A stretch of 64,000 bases of DNA from NCBI GenBank assembly GCA_036381595.1, contig DASVCN010000032.1:1-64000 (forward strand), written 5' to 3'. The stretch comes from Trueperaceae bacterium. GTDB taxonomy: Bacteria > Deinococcota > Deinococci > Deinococcales > Trueperaceae. The stretch's first letter is position 1, and each line of letters begins with the position of its first letter. The translations under genes and the position numbers were made by a program. The notes beneath the pieces were generated by a model. The model ran no database searches, had not been told where the DNA came from, and saw only the letters and a program-made list of their open reading frames with translations. Positions 51,261-60,660 of this stretch are shown here, one piece after another.

Positions 51261-53693
51261 GTGTGGCTCGAGAATCGCTTCCAACTATGTCCGACGTCTG
51301 ATCGGGCGCTGATCCTGTTCGGGGGCGAGGATTTCGGGGCACCGTTCCTCGTAGAGCGACTGAAGCGGGACAGCCCTGTAGCCTGGCTGGCGGTAGGACC
51401 AGCGGAAGCATCGGACCCCATCGCACTCGGGAACCAACTGGCCGAGGCGGTAAACGAGGCACTGGCCGGCAACCTCCTTCAGCACGCCCTTCCTTATCAG
51501 GTTCATCTGCGGACACTGGCGTTGCGGCGTGAGCAGTTGCCGCCGTTCGTCCTCGTGGCCTCCAATGCGGACCTGGCCCAGGATTTCGCCAGAGCGGTTG
51601 GCGAAGCATGTCGACCAGGACTGGGCGTTTGGCTTTTGGTAGGCGGCAGATTCGAGCTCCCAGGTGCAGTGAGGATCGGCACTGAGGAACTGCGATTGAG
51701 CCTGGGAGAAGCCAGAGCCCTGGCTCCTCATGGACTCGGCGACGAGGTGGTAGCCAGACTGCACTCATCCTCGCGCGGAGCGTACACCAGCTTTCTGGCC
51801 GAGGTTCATCGCTGCGCAGGCTTGCCCGAGATCCTCATCCCGCTTGCCGGAGAGTGGGTCTATCCCGAATCCGAATCTCGCTTCGAGGCACCGGAGGACG
51901 TGGTGGAGGCCCTCGCGCGCCTCGGACGTTGGACCGATGCTCTCGAGGTCGCCGCTGAACACGTTCCCGAGCGGGTGGAAGAGCTGCTACACTTCGCAGG
52001 TCCTCAGTTTCAGCAGAAAGGGCTGTTGCCTCGCCTTCACGTACTGCTGTCCTTGTTGCCCGACGATTTACTCGAGCGTGGGCGTACGCTTGAGTGGCGG
52101 TTGCTTGCTGCTCATCAAGTCGGCGCTGCTTCTGACGTATTACCGGCGGTCCGAAGATTTCTTCAGACGAACGAGGCCCCAGAGCTCCGTGCACGCTACG
52201 CCACCTTCGTCCCTGTGCAAGACGGGCTCGAAGAAGCACGTCGGGCGGTCGACACTTTGCCCTCACCACTTACTCTCTGGCAATACGGCCGCATGCATCT
52301 CGATCCGGGCGAGGGGATCGATCACCTTACGCGAAGCGTAAGTCAAGCGGAACTCGAAGGTGACCATTACGGATGCGCTCGGGCGGCCAATGCCCTGGCT
52401 ATCCGATTCCACGATCTAGGCGATTACCACGCGATGCGAACCTGGGCGAGCTGGGGACTTCAGGTCTTCGACGAGAATGGCCTCAAGGACGGTATGCGGC
52501 GACTTGCACTGTTCGGCGAGCTGGCTGCATCGCGCGTCCTGCTTGGAGACACCGCGAACCTCGTTGAACAGGTCCAGGACGTGCACGGGACCATCGAAAA
52601 TCTTCTGCCCGGCGTAGCAGCCATCTACCGAACACTACTGGCCGAACTGGAGAGGCTCAGAGGAAACGCCGAACTCGCGGCCGAATACACGTATGCCAAC
52701 CTCGCCACGGCCTCACGGAGCCAGAAGGGGCTGCGCGCCTACGAGCATGTTCGCAGTTTGTTGGAACTAGGAAAGATTCGAGAGGCGGAGTCGGTGGCGG
52801 CCGAGGCGGTGGCTCTGAGTGCTGGAATCGTAAGGCAGCATGATATGCGAGCTCGACTCGCACTTGGCATGTCACAAGCTTTCGACAATGCAGAGTCTGC
52901 ATGCAAAACACTAAGGCCACTAATGCAAGCCCAGATCGAGTTCGAACAGCGCGCTATCGCCGCGCTCCACTACCTGCTCGCTAAACCTGATGGGATAGAC
53001 GACATCCCAGACGACCTCCTCGAGAAGCTCAAGGGACTCACCGAGACCGCTCTTCGCGTTTTCAGCGGACCCCAGGACGCGTTCCACAAGGTATGGAAGC
53101 AGTTGGGGTCCACGGGACAATCGGTCCTCGAGTTGAAGGTACTGGGTCGTACGAGCGCACGGCTCGAAGGGAACGAGATCGAGCTCACCAAGCGGCAGTG
53201 GGAGATCCTCGTGGCGTTGGCGCTTCATCCCGAGGGTCTCGATTACGAGAGCCTGCACGCGTTCCTGCTGCGCGACGACAACCGGGTGAGCCCTGGCACC
53301 CTTCGCTCCCACGTAAGTCACCTCCGCGGACGGGTGCCCATCAGTGACAACCCCTACCGAATAGAGGTTCCCTACACGATCGACATCCGCCAGGTAGAGG
53401 AGCACATCGCAGAGGGGCGGGTGCGGGAGGCCGTGGCCCTTGCCAACGGCATCGTCCTGCCGCGCAGCACCCTCCCCGGCATCAGGGAGCTGGGGGAGCA
53501 CCTCGACCAGGCGCTGCGCGAGAGCGTGCTCACGAGCGATGACTCGGAAGTGCTCTATTCGGCGACCGGCCTGTGGCCCGACGACCTGGAGGTGTGGGAG
53601 GCGAGCCTGGCGGCCCTGCACGAGCGCGACCCCAGGGCCCCGCTGATCAAGGCGCGAGTGCAGACGTTGCAGCGGGAGTACGGTGCCGTCTAA
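51261..53693 (+). CDS. Large STAND/TPR-like transcriptional regulator with C-terminal winged helix and BTAD-like tail
   Basis: The 810-residue protein resembles MalT/SARP-type regulators in layout. Residues about 1-200 match the shape of a STAND NTPase domain, but the P-loop position reads GGEDFGAPF with no GKT/S, so nucleotide hydrolysis is unlikely. Residues about 200-600 are helical repeats of TPR type (for instance GCARAANALAIRFHDLGDYHAM). From about 622 there is an OmpR-like winged helix (IELTKRQWEILVALALHP, recognition helix SPGTLRSHVSHLRGR) followed by a BTAD-like helical tail (VEEHIAEGRVREAVALANG). Codon choice in 51.2-52.9 kb looks less GC-biased than neighbours, hinting at a different history. 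It may act on the TTCAACGG repeats upstream (inference). Confidence 0.72.
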   Translation: MWLENRFQLCPTSDRALILFGGEDFGAPFLVERLKRDSPVAWLAVGPAEASDPIALGNQLAEAVNEALAGNLLQHALPYQVHLRTLALRREQLPPFVLVASNADLAQDFARAVGEACRPGLGVWLLVGGRFELPGAVRIGTEELRLSLGEARALAPHGLGDEVVARLHSSSRGAYTSFLAEVHRCAGLPEILIPLAGEWVYPESESRFEAPEDVVEALARLGRWTDALEVAAEHVPERVEELLHFAGPQFQQKGLLPRLHVLLSLLPDDLLERGRTLEWRLLAAHQVGAASDVLPAVRRFLQTNEAPELRARYATFVPVQDGLEEARRAVDTLPSPLTLWQYGRMHLDPGEGIDHLTRSVSQAELEGDHYGCARAANALAIRFHDLGDYHAMRTWASWGLQVFDENGLKDGMRRLALFGELAASRVLLGDTANLVEQVQDVHGTIENLLPGVAAIYRTLLAELERLRGNAELAAEYTYANLATASRSQKGLRAYEHVRSLLELGKIREAESVAAEAVALSAGIVRQHDMRARLALGMSQAFDNAESACKTLRPLMQAQIEFEQRAIAALHYLLAKPDGIDDIPDDLLEKLKGLTETALRVFSGPQDAFHKVWKQLGSTGQSVLELKVLGRTSARLEGNEIELTKRQWEILVALALHPEGLDYESLHAFLLRDDNRVSPGTLRSHVSHLRGRVPISDNPYRIEVPYTIDIRQVEEHIAEGRVREAVALANGIVLPRSTLPGIRELGEHLDQALRESVLTSDDSEVLYSATGLWPDDLEVWEASLAALHERDPRAPLIKARVQTLQREYGAV

Positions 53694-53732
53694 GCTGATT
53701 GCTGCCGGTCGGCAACACTGCCTCACCGGCTA

Positions 53733-53761
53733 TTGACGCTCCCCGGGGGCCGCGTTACCCT
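53733..53761 (+). promoter_or_regulatory. Promoter of the initiator tRNA gene
   Basis: TTGACG (53733-53738) and TACCCT (53756-53761) are 17 bases apart, with the tRNA beginning 15 bases after the -10 box. Confidence 0.75.
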
Positions 53762-53775
53762 TGTGTCTGCGCCGC

Positions 53776-53852
<77 letters not shown>

Positions 53853-53860
53853 AAGCGCAG

Positions 53861-53892
53861 CGGGCCCCGAAGTTCGGGGCCCGTTCGATTTT
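53861..53892 (+). terminator. Rho-independent terminator after tRNA-fMet
   Basis: CGGGCCCCGA (53861-53870) and TCGGGGCCCG (53874-53883) form a perfect 10-base stem with a three-base loop, followed by TTCGATTTT. Confidence 0.9.
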
Positions 53893-53923
53893 GTAACGAC
53901 TGCTGAACGACTATGGAGACGAG

Positions 53924-54871
53924 ATGTCTGATCACCTGCCCACCGATCCCACCCCGGCCAACGACACCCCTCGCGTCACCCACTCCGGTTTCGTGGCTAT
54001 CCTCGGCAAGCCCAACGTGGGCAAGTCGACGCTGCTGAACACCATCCTCGGCGTGAAGGTCGCTCCCATAACGCCGAAGCCCCAGACGACGCGGAGGGGC
54101 GTGCGGGGGATCTACACCGAGGAGGATCGGCAGCTGGTCTTCGTCGACACCCCGGGCCTGCACCGCACGAAGGGCCCCACGGCACTCGACGAGTACATGG
54201 GCAGAGAGGTGCGCGGCGCCCTCGTGGACGTAGAGGTGGTCCTCTGGGTGGTCGACCTGCGGCGCCCGCCGGGGGATGAAGACCGCGACGTCGCCCGGCT
54301 ACTGAACGGCATCGATCCGGAAACGCCCATCTGGCTGGTGGGCAACAAGCTGGACGCGGCCCGGTACCCGGATGAAGCCCTCGACCTCTACAGCGATCTG
54401 ACCAGGACAGACAGGGTCTACAAGCTCTCGGCGCTCAACGATCCAGAGGCGGTATACGAGCTGCGACACGACCTCTTCGAACTCCTTCCAGAGGCCCCCT
54501 TCTTCTTCCCCGAGAACATCCGCAGCGACCAGTCACGTGAGGCGTGGGCGGCGGAGCTCATCCGCGAGAGCGCCATGACTCACCTGCGGGACGAGCTTCC
54601 CTACGCCGTCGCGGTGAACGTGACGAGCTGGGAGGACGCGGAAGGCGAGGGACCCGATGTGATCACTGCCGAGATATGGGTGGAGAAGCAGAACCACCGA
54701 GGGATGGTTATCGGCAAGCAGGGTTCGATGATCAAGGAGATCGGCCGGACCGCCCGGAAGCAACTCGAGATCTTCGTCAACCGCCGTCTCTACCTAGACC
54801 TCGAGGTGGTCGTCCGCAGGAACTGGCGCGAAGATCCCGAAGCCCTTCGGGAGCTGGGCCTGGAGAACTGA
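53924..54871 (+). CDS. era: GTPase Era
   Basis: Era is an essential GTPase that assists 30S subunit maturation by binding the 3' end of 16S rRNA. The 315-residue protein has G1 GKPNVGKST, the G2 threonine region ([12 protein letters not shown]), G3 DTPGLH, G4 NKLD, and a C-terminal KH domain with [16 protein letters not shown]-terminal residues before FVAILGKPN are a short extension of about 20. Length is typical. Confidence 0.96.
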   Translation: MSDHLPTDPTPANDTPRVTHSGFVAILGKPNVGKSTLLNTILGVKVAPITPKPQTTRRGVRGIYTEEDRQLVFVDTPGLHRTKGPTALDEYMGREVRGALVDVEVVLWVVDLRRPPGDEDRDVARLLNGIDPETPIWLVGNKLDAARYPDEALDLYSDLTRTDRVYKLSALNDPEAVYELRHDLFELLPEAPFFFPENIRSDQSREAWAAELIRESAMTHLRDELPYAVAVNVTSWEDAEGEGPDVITAEIWVEKQNHRGMVIGKQGSMIKEIGRTARKQLEIFVNRRLYLDLEVVVRRNWREDPEALRELGLEN

Positions 54872-54887
54872 TGGAAAGTCGGCGGTC

Positions 54888-55238
54888 GTGCCGATAGCCG
54901 CCCGCTGGCGTTCGCTCTCCGACCTTCCCGCACCACGGGGCCGGGAGGCCATGCCCGGCGTCTACGAGATCGCCGACGGGGAGAAACGGACGATCTACAT
55001 CGGCCAATCGGCACGGGACGTGCCTAACCGATTGCGTCAGCATCTGGCGCGCAGCCCCTGCGTCTCGGACGCGGGTCGTTACTGGCGTTACTCCTACAGC
55101 CGCATCCCACGAGCAGAGGAGGCGCGGCTGCTGTCGCAGCACCAGGAAGCGTACGGGGAGTTGCCCCGGTGCAACCGTGCCAAGCCACTCGAAAGGGATG
55201 CCCGGAGGCGCTACGCGGAGCGGAGCAGCGACGAGTGA
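54888..55238 (+). CDS. Small GIY-YIG-like protein
   Basis: The 116-residue product has a GIY-YIG-like core: GVYEIADGEKRTIYIGQS (first two strands), DVPNRLRQHL (the helix with the conserved Arg) and a later Glu/Asn region (HQEAYGELPRCN). Family members are nucleases, but stand-alone short copies often have no proven activity. The gene starts at GTG 54888, 17 bases after era, so it probably shares that transcript. Classification rests on the motif pattern only. Confidence 0.6.
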   Translation: MPIAARWRSLSDLPAPRGREAMPGVYEIADGEKRTIYIGQSARDVPNRLRQHLARSPCVSDAGRYWRYSYSRIPRAEEARLLSQHQEAYGELPRCNRAKPLERDARRRYAERSSDE

Positions 55239-55321
55239 GAACGCTCGGAGGAGCCGGTAGAGAAATTGTAGCGTGCCCCGAAAAGCCGATGAATATCGGG
55301 AAAGTTTGTGAACAACCCTAC

Positions 55322-55350
55322 TTGTGGCAGTTGTTACATTGTGCTATAAA
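55322..55350 (+). promoter_or_regulatory. Promoter of the small barrel protein gene
   Basis: TTGTGG (55322-55327) and TATAAA (55345-55350) are 17 bases apart. The leader of about 50 bases includes GAGGGAGGAG and CTTGGAGG before the ATG. The region is noticeably AT-richer than its surroundings, as expected for a strong promoter. Confidence 0.7.
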
Positions 55351-55406
55351 CCTTCGAGACGAGGGAGGAGCAGGCTTCTCTTCTCACCAGACCTTGGAGG
55401 GACTAA

Positions 55407-55919
55407 ATGCGTAAGTTCATCGTTTCACTGCTGGCCATCTCCGTACTGGGATTCGGCGCTGCTTTCGCACAGATCGTGACGACCGACGCCGATGTCGACT
55501 TGGGCGACCAGTACTGGGCAGGCGCCTCCTTCGGCTATCCCTTCGGCGTGAACTTCCACTTCGGAGCCGAGGACCTCTTCTCCGAGGGCATGGACCTGCG
55601 GGGTAACATCACGGCCGGCTTCGGCGGCGCCTTCGGCGTCGGTGCCGACGTACTCTTCGACCTGCCCGTGGACACCGGTGCTACTCCGGTCGACGTCTAC
55701 GCCGGAGGCGGGGTAGCGGTTCGGTTCGGCGAGCTTGACGCTGTCGACGGAATGGACACCGGATTCGGCGTGGGCCTGATGTTCGGTGGCGAGTACCGTC
55801 TCTTCGACGCCGGCTTCCCCGAGGGCGGCGTCTTCGCCGAGGTAGGTCCGGCCCTCAACTTCGGCGCCGGTGATCCTTTCGGCGTGAACGCCAAGATCGG
55901 CTTCAACTACCACTTCTGA
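55407..55919 (+). CDS. Predicted small outer-membrane beta-barrel protein
   Basis: The 170-residue product has a signal peptide (1-21, VLGFGAAFAQ), then about eight alternating amphipathic strands rich in Gly and aromatic residues, and ends in Phe (GFNYHF), the usual C-terminal signature for outer-membrane barrel insertion. Its own promoter, strong ribosome binding site and terminator make it a single, probably well expressed gene. No named family is recognised. An outer-membrane protein fits the lpx operon in this genome. Confidence 0.68.
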   Translation: MRKFIVSLLAISVLGFGAAFAQIVTTDADVDLGDQYWAGASFGYPFGVNFHFGAEDLFSEGMDLRGNITAGFGGAFGVGADVLFDLPVDTGATPVDVYAGGGVAVRFGELDAVDGMDTGFGVGLMFGGEYRLFDAGFPEGGVFAEVGPALNFGAGDPFGVNAKIGFNYHF

Positions 55920-55937
55920 ACGAATCGGTAGACAGCA

Positions 55938-55969
55938 GCGCCCGGATTCCGGTCCGGGCGCTTCCTTTT
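55938..55969 (+). terminator. Rho-independent terminator after the barrel gene
   Basis: GCGCCCGGA (55938-55946) and TCCGGGCGC (55953-55961) form a perfect nine-base stem with a six-base loop, followed by TTCCTTTT. Confidence 0.9.
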
Positions 55970-55991
55970 GCATATTGCCAGGGGCCCCTGT

Positions 55992-58900
55992 TCAGGCGCA
56001 GGCGTATAGGACCCTGCTGACGGCAGCGGGCGTGTCCTCGGCCGCCAGCCCTCGCTTCTTCAGAGAGAAGCCGGGCGGGTAACGAGTAGGTTCGACGCTG
56101 AACGGCAACTCCCTTATCGCCCGCGAGTCGTAGTCTACCGAGTCGTCCCCGAAGGCGATCTCGATATCCGTCATGTGTTCTTTGATCGAAACGACACCGC
56201 GCTCGGCAGCCAGGAGCCTCAGCTTGACCAGTTCGACGAACGCCTTGACCCCAGGCGGCAACGGTCCATACGACTCGCGCATCTCACGGGCGATGCGGCC
56301 CACCTCTGCCAGACTGTCGGTCTCGGCGAAGCGTCCGTAGAAGGCGATCCGTTGGTCGTCGTCCTGGATATAGCTGGGGCTCAGGCGCGCGTCGAGGTTG
56401 AGGTCCACGGCAACGGCTGGACGCTCCTCGGACTTCTTCTCGCCCTTCAGTTTGGCGATCTCCTCGGCCAACATCTCCGTGTAGACCTCGAGGGAGACCG
56501 CGTTTATCTGGCCGTGCTGTTCTGGGCCCAGCAGATTGCCCACGCCACGGATCTCCATGTCCTTCTCGGCGAGCAGGTGACCACTCCCCAGGTCGTTCAG
56601 CTCGGCGATGGCGTAGAGGCGGCGCTGGGCCTGCTCGGTTAGCCGTCCCGGGTAGAAGAGGTGGGCCCAGGCTTCGGTCTCGCGCCTGCCCACCCGTCCT
56701 CTAAGTTGGTAGAGCTGGGCCAGGCCAAGGCGGTCGGCCCGCTCGATGATGAGCGTGTTGGCACCGCTGATGTCGAGGCCCGATTCGACGATGGTGGTGG
56801 CCAGTAGCACGTCATAGGCGCCATCTTCGAACGCGAGCATCACCTCCTCGAGGTCGTCGCCATCCATCTGCCCGTGTGCCACTCCGATGCGCGCTTCGGG
56901 CACCAGCTGCTGGAGCGTCCTCGCGCGCATGCCCATGGAACCGACTCGGTCGTGGATGTAGTAGGTCTTGCCGCCTCGCTCCAGTTCGAACAGGATCGCT
57001 TCCCGCACCGCAACCGGATCGTACGGTTGCAGCACCGTCTGGATGGGCTTGCGGCCCTCGGGTGGAGTCATTATCTGGGACACGTCGCGGAGGCCGACGA
57101 GGCTCATGTAGAGGGTCCGAGGGATCGGGGTGGCCGACAGCGAGAGCACGTCGAGGTTCGCCCTGAGCGACTTGAGCCGCTCCTTCTGTCCAACCCCGAA
57201 GCGATGCTCCTCGTCGATGACCAGCAGACCCAGCTGCTTGAACACCACCGACTCCGAGAGGAGTCGGTGAGTACCCACGACGATGTCGACGGAGCCGTCG
57301 GCTAGCCCTCTAAGTGTTTCGGCCGCCTCCCGGTCGCTCGTGAACCGGGAGAGCATCCGCACCTCGACCGGCAGTTCGCGGAAGCGCTCCGCGATGGTTT
57401 CGTAGTGCTGCTTGGCAAGCACGGTGGTGGGTACCAGCATCACGGCCTGGCGGCTGTGACCCACAGCCCTGTGAGCCGCCCTGATAGCCACCTCGGTCTT
57501 GCCGAAGCCCACGTCGCCCGAGATCAGCCGATCCATCGGTACGGGCCGGGCCATGTCTGCCAGCGTCGCCTCGATCGCCTGGGCCTGGTCGCCGGTGAGG
57601 GTGAACGGGAAGTTCTCGGCGATGAGCCGGTCCCAGTCGGGCAGTTCGGGCAACGCCACTCCGGGAGTCACCTGACGCTCGGCGTACGTCTTTATGAGCT
57701 CAGCCGCCAGCTCCTGGGCGCTGGCTCGCGCCTTCTCCCTGGCCCTCGCCCACTCGTTGGTGCCCAACGTGGAGAGCCGCGGAGGATCGTCGGTGGTGCC
57801 GGGGTGTCGCCGCAGGAGCGGCAGCTGCTCCACCGGCAGGTAGAGCTTCCCCTCGCCCGCGTAGCGCAGGATCAGGTAGTCGCGGGTGACGCCCACCACC
57901 TGGCGCGGCTCGAGCCCCAGGAACCGTCCGATCCCGTGATCGGGATGGATCAGGTAGTCGCCCACCGACAGTTGGGCAGCGTCCCGTAGCGAGCGACCCG
58001 GCAGCCGCTTGAGCTTGCGTCCGCCCTGGTGACCGTAGAGGAGTTCCTCGGTGAGGACCACCTCGCGGCTCTCGTCGTCACGGTAGCCGCCGGCGGTTTC
58101 AGGGGCGATGGCCAGGCCCACTACCCCCGGACGGTGCTCCACCCTGTTTGCCCAGCGGCTCTCCAGGTGGTCGATGACCCGCTCGCGCAGGTAGCGGCCG
58201 CTCCGCTCGAACTTCAGGAGCAGGGTAACGCTGTAACCATCGGCCAGCCACCGTTCGGCATCGGCACTGAACTCGGAGAGGCGCCCACGGTAATAACCGA
58301 GGGGCTCGAGTCCGGAATCGGCCACCTCGAGTTCGAGGGGGTCTCGTCCGAAGGAGACGACATCGCGCTCCTTCAGATGCTGCCACAACCAGCCGGCCCG
58401 GTCGCTCCCCAGCTCCCCAGTCACCAGTTCCGGCGAGTCGAGGAAGACCGTGCCGGGAAGCTTCTCGAGCAACCGGGCCGTCCAGTCGCCCTCGTCCTCG
58501 ACGCCGGAACCCGGCAACGGCGCGATCGCGAAGCTGTCGAGGGGAACGTCGCCAAGCAGCAACCGATCGAGTTCGTCGCCGAAGAATTCGAGCTTGAGTT
58601 CGTCCTCGGCCACTTCACCGTTCCGGTGCACGGTGATCGTGTCGCCTCGGACGGTGTAACCGGGCAGTTCGTCCCGCCCGTAGCCGCTCTTCTCGAGCCT
58701 CTCCTGGAGTTCGTCGCGGGGGTAGCTGCCGCCCACCCGCAGCTCGAACCGGTACCGCTCGGGATCTGCCGGGAACGCCTTGACCGCCTGGTCCAGGCTC
58801 AGCACTACCTTCTCGGCACGTTCGAACCAGTCGGCCAGTCCGGGGTCTATCGATCGCTTCGCCGCGAACACGGCGGTGTCGGCGAAGTACTCCAGCCTCT

Positions 58901-59039
58901 CCGCCGTGGTGAGGACGACCGCTGGCCCGGTATGCCTGGCGAACAACGCCAGCCGCGCCACGCTCGGAACCCCGAGGAGCCGACGGCCGGTGCCTTTCTC
59001 TGTGACTACTGTGCTGGGTCTGGTCATAGTGAAGCGCAT
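55992..59039 (-). CDS. mfd: Transcription-repair coupling factor Mfd
   Basis: Mfd removes RNA polymerase stalled at DNA damage and recruits UvrA. The 1015-residue protein has a UvrB-like N-terminal region, the RNA polymerase-interacting domain (about 350-410: [33 protein letters not shown]), RecG-like translocase motifs ([56 protein letters not shown]) and a TRCF C-terminal domain. It is somewhat shorter than E. coli Mfd (1148), mainly at the N-terminus, as in other Deinococcota. A second ATG four codons in (59027) is an alternative start. Confidence 0.96.
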   Translation of the reverse strand: MRFTMTRPSTVVTEKGTGRRLLGVPSVARLALFARHTGPAVVLTTAERLEYFADTAVFAAKRSIDPGLADWFERAEKVVLSLDQAVKAFPADPERYRFELRVGGSYPRDELQERLEKSGYGRDELPGYTVRGDTITVHRNGEVAEDELKLEFFGDELDRLLLGDVPLDSFAIAPLPGSGVEDEGDWTARLLEKLPGTVFLDSPELVTGELGSDRAGWLWQHLKERDVVSFGRDPLELEVADSGLEPLGYYRGRLSEFSADAERWLADGYSVTLLLKFERSGRYLRERVIDHLESRWANRVEHRPGVVGLAIAPETAGGYRDDESREVVLTEELLYGHQGGRKLKRLPGRSLRDAAQLSVGDYLIHPDHGIGRFLGLEPRQVVGVTRDYLILRYAGEGKLYLPVEQLPLLRRHPGTTDDPPRLSTLGTNEWARAREKARASAQELAAELIKTYAERQVTPGVALPELPDWDRLIAENFPFTLTGDQAQAIEATLADMARPVPMDRLISGDVGFGKTEVAIRAAHRAVGHSRQAVMLVPTTVLAKQHYETIAERFRELPVEVRMLSRFTSDREAAETLRGLADGSVDIVVGTHRLLSESVVFKQLGLLVIDEEHRFGVGQKERLKSLRANLDVLSLSATPIPRTLYMSLVGLRDVSQIMTPPEGRKPIQTVLQPYDPVAVREAILFELERGGKTYYIHDRVGSMGMRARTLQQLVPEARIGVAHGQMDGDDLEEVMLAFEDGAYDVLLATTIVESGLDISGANTLIIERADRLGLAQLYQLRGRVGRRETEAWAHLFYPGRLTEQAQRRLYAIAELNDLGSGHLLAEKDMEIRGVGNLLGPEQHGQINAVSLEVYTEMLAEEIAKLKGEKKSEERPAVAVDLNLDARLSPSYIQDDDQRIAFYGRFAETDSLAEVGRIAREMRESYGPLPPGVKAFVELVKLRLLAAERGVVSIKEHMTDIEIAFGDDSVDYDSRAIRELPFSVEPTRYPPGFSLKKRGLAAEDTPAAVSRVLYACA

Positions 59040-59099
59040 CTACCCCGGAGGGCGGGGCAGGCGGCGTCATTCTACTCGCTGGTCCCGCCGACCGACGTC

Positions 59100-59933
59100 T
59101 TACGCCTCTTCCCGGCGCTCCGCTTCGGCTTCCAGTGCGAGCTGGTAGGCGAGGTTCCGGGGAGCGCCGAGCGCCGCCAGCGCCCTGCGAAGGTCCTTCC
59201 CGGAGAGGCCCTCGCGGGCGAGCGACCGCGCCTCGACCCGATAATCGCCCGCCTGCTCCTCGGGATGCTCGGGGGCCGGGCCCACCACGATCACCACCTC
59301 GCCCTTCACCTCGTCCGAACCGAGTCGCTGGGCGAGGCTTGCCAGCGAGCCACGGTAGGTCGTCTCGAACCGCTTGCTCAGTTCCCGGCTCACCGAGGCC
59401 TGGCGCGCTTCACCACACACCTTCGCCAACTCACTTAGGGTGGTCCCCAGACGACGTGGCGACTCGTAGAGGACCGAGGTGGCGTTGGAGGAGGCGATGG
59501 CCTGCAAGCGCTCTCGGCGCGCTCTCCCTTTGCGCGGCAGGAAGCCTTCGAAGGTGAACCTCGCCAGGGGTAATCCCGATATCACCAGGGCGGGCACGAA
59601 GGCTGTCGCCCCCGGCAACGCCTCCACCTCGAAGTCGAGTTCGAGCGCCAGCGAAACCAGCTCCGCCCCGGGATCGGATATGCCGGGAGTACCGGCGTCC
59701 GTAACGAAGGCGAGGTTCTGGTACTGCTCGAGCACCCGCCTTCCGCGATCTCCTATCGTGTGAGCGTCCAGACGGACGAGGGGCCGGTCGACCCCGAAGT
59801 GATCGAGCAGTTTGCGACTGTGGCGGGTGTCCTCCGCCGCGACCGCATCGGCAGCCTTGAGCGCCTCGATGGCCCTGAACGTCATGTCCTGCAGGTTTCC
59901 TATCGGGGTCGGTACGAGGACAAGCTTGCCCAC
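59100..59933 (-). CDS. rsmI: 16S rRNA (cytidine(1402)-2'-O)-methyltransferase RsmI
   Basis: RsmI methylates the ribose of C1402 in the decoding centre. The 277-residue tetrapyrrole-methylase-fold protein has VPTPIGNLQDMTFRAIEALK, AAEDTRHSRKLLDHF, VTDAGTPGISDPGAELV and the FEGFLPRKGRAR segment, all diagnostic. The GTG start lies two bases after the preceding small ORF's stop, so translation may be coupled to it. Confidence 0.95.
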   Translation of the reverse strand: MGKLVLVPTPIGNLQDMTFRAIEALKAADAVAAEDTRHSRKLLDHFGVDRPLVRLDAHTIGDRGRRVLEQYQNLAFVTDAGTPGISDPGAELVSLALELDFEVEALPGATAFVPALVISGLPLARFTFEGFLPRKGRARRERLQAIASSNATSVLYESPRRLGTTLSELAKVCGEARQASVSRELSKRFETTYRGSLASLAQRLGSDEVKGEVVIVVGPAPEHPEEQAGDYRVEARSLAREGLSGKDLRRALAALGAPRNLAYQLALEAEAERREEA

Positions 59934-59935
59934 GC

Positions 59936-60142
59936 CTACTCGGGCATCTTGGAGTCGAAAACGGGCCGCAGGACCCGGGGACGTGAGCGTTTGCGGGAGT
60001 TGCGACGCAAAGCGTTACGGAGCGTCGCCCTGATGTACTCCGCTTCGCCGATGGTCACCGTCACGACCGCCCCCTCGGGCAGCCGAGCGCCTTCGACGAG
60101 CATGACTTGGCCCTGTCGAACGACCCCTTTGTACGCTCGCAT
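59936..60142 (-). CDS. Small DUF104/AF2212-like protein
   Basis: The 68-residue product opens with MRAYKGVVRQGQVMLVEG and LPEGAVVTVTI, the pattern of the short beta-rich DUF104 (AF2212-like, putative antitoxin) family. The remainder is basic (NALRRNSRKRSRPR). An AGGAGGGG precedes the ATG. No PIN-domain toxin gene is next to it, so an antitoxin role is not supported; it is upstream of rsmI and probably cotranscribed. Confidence 0.6.
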   Translation of the reverse strand: MRAYKGVVRQGQVMLVEGARLPEGAVVTVTIGEAEYIRATLRNALRRNSRKRSRPRVLRPVFDSKMPE

Positions 60143-60151
60143 GGACCCCTC

Positions 60152-60346
60152 CTACTTTCGGTTGGCCCGACGTGTCTGCTCCACCCCCGCCAGAGCTGCC
60201 ACCCCGATGAGCACGGGCAGGGCGATCCGCATCTCGCGAGGTAGGCCCAACCACTCGACGGCGCGACCGAGCAGCGGCAGGGTGAAGGCAGCGGCGACAA
60301 GTAGCGCCGGCATGCCCGCATATCCGTTACGCCGTTCCCTGCTCAA
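60152..60346 (-). CDS. Small membrane protein, 64 residues
   Basis: The TTG start has GGAACAGG upstream. The product has two hydrophobic segments (about 13-28, MPALLVAAAFTLPLLG, and 42-57, IALPVLIGVAALAGVEQ) with basic ends, suggesting a two-helix membrane hairpin. No family is recognised. It sits nine bases before the DUF104-like gene on the same strand. Confidence 0.55.
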   Translation of the reverse strand: MSRERRNGYAGMPALLVAAAFTLPLLGRAVEWLGLPREMRIALPVLIGVAALAGVEQTRRANRK

Positions 60347-60411
60347 CCTGTTCCAAGCCTAGCAGTTATAGCCCGCATGGCAAGGGTAGCGGGTCAACTG
60401 ACTCGATTTCG

Positions 60412-60645
60412 TCAGCCCGCGAGCGAGCGGTAGTAGCTCGCTTTGCTCCCGAGACCCATCGCCCTGTACGAGTGACTCAGCTTGGCGGCGAAGAAGCGTA
60501 CCGCTCGCAGGTCTCGGGCCAACCGCGACTGTTCGTAACAGTAGAGGTAGTGGTGTGTGGCCATGTGCCACTCGCGGGCCAACTCGGCCTGAGAAGCGCG
60601 TAGGTGCGCCTTACGCACGTCGTGAATGCTCTGCTGCCAGTTCAT
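60412..60645 (-). CDS. Small unrecognised protein, 77 residues
   Basis: The ATG follows CGGAGGCAGG. The product is helical and rich in Tyr, His, Arg and Ala (EWHMATHHYLYCYEQSR, FFAAKLSHSYRAMGLG), soluble and basic, without signal peptide. Such short helical proteins with many Tyr/His occur in Deinococcus genomes without known role. The gene directly follows the SpoIID-domain gene on the same strand. Confidence 0.55.
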   Translation of the reverse strand: MNWQQSIHDVRKAHLRASQAELAREWHMATHHYLYCYEQSRLARDLRAVRFFAAKLSHSYRAMGLGSKASYYRSLAG

Positions 60646-60660
60646 CCTGCCTCCGGGGGC

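Noticed and set aside
58029-59438. Plus-strand 469-codon frame opposite mfd and rsmI
   Set aside because: Antisense shadow; both minus-strand genes have full motif sets.
59936-60346. Toxin-antitoxin pair from the DUF104-like ORF
   Set aside because: The neighbouring small ORF is a two-helix membrane protein, not a PIN or other toxin domain.
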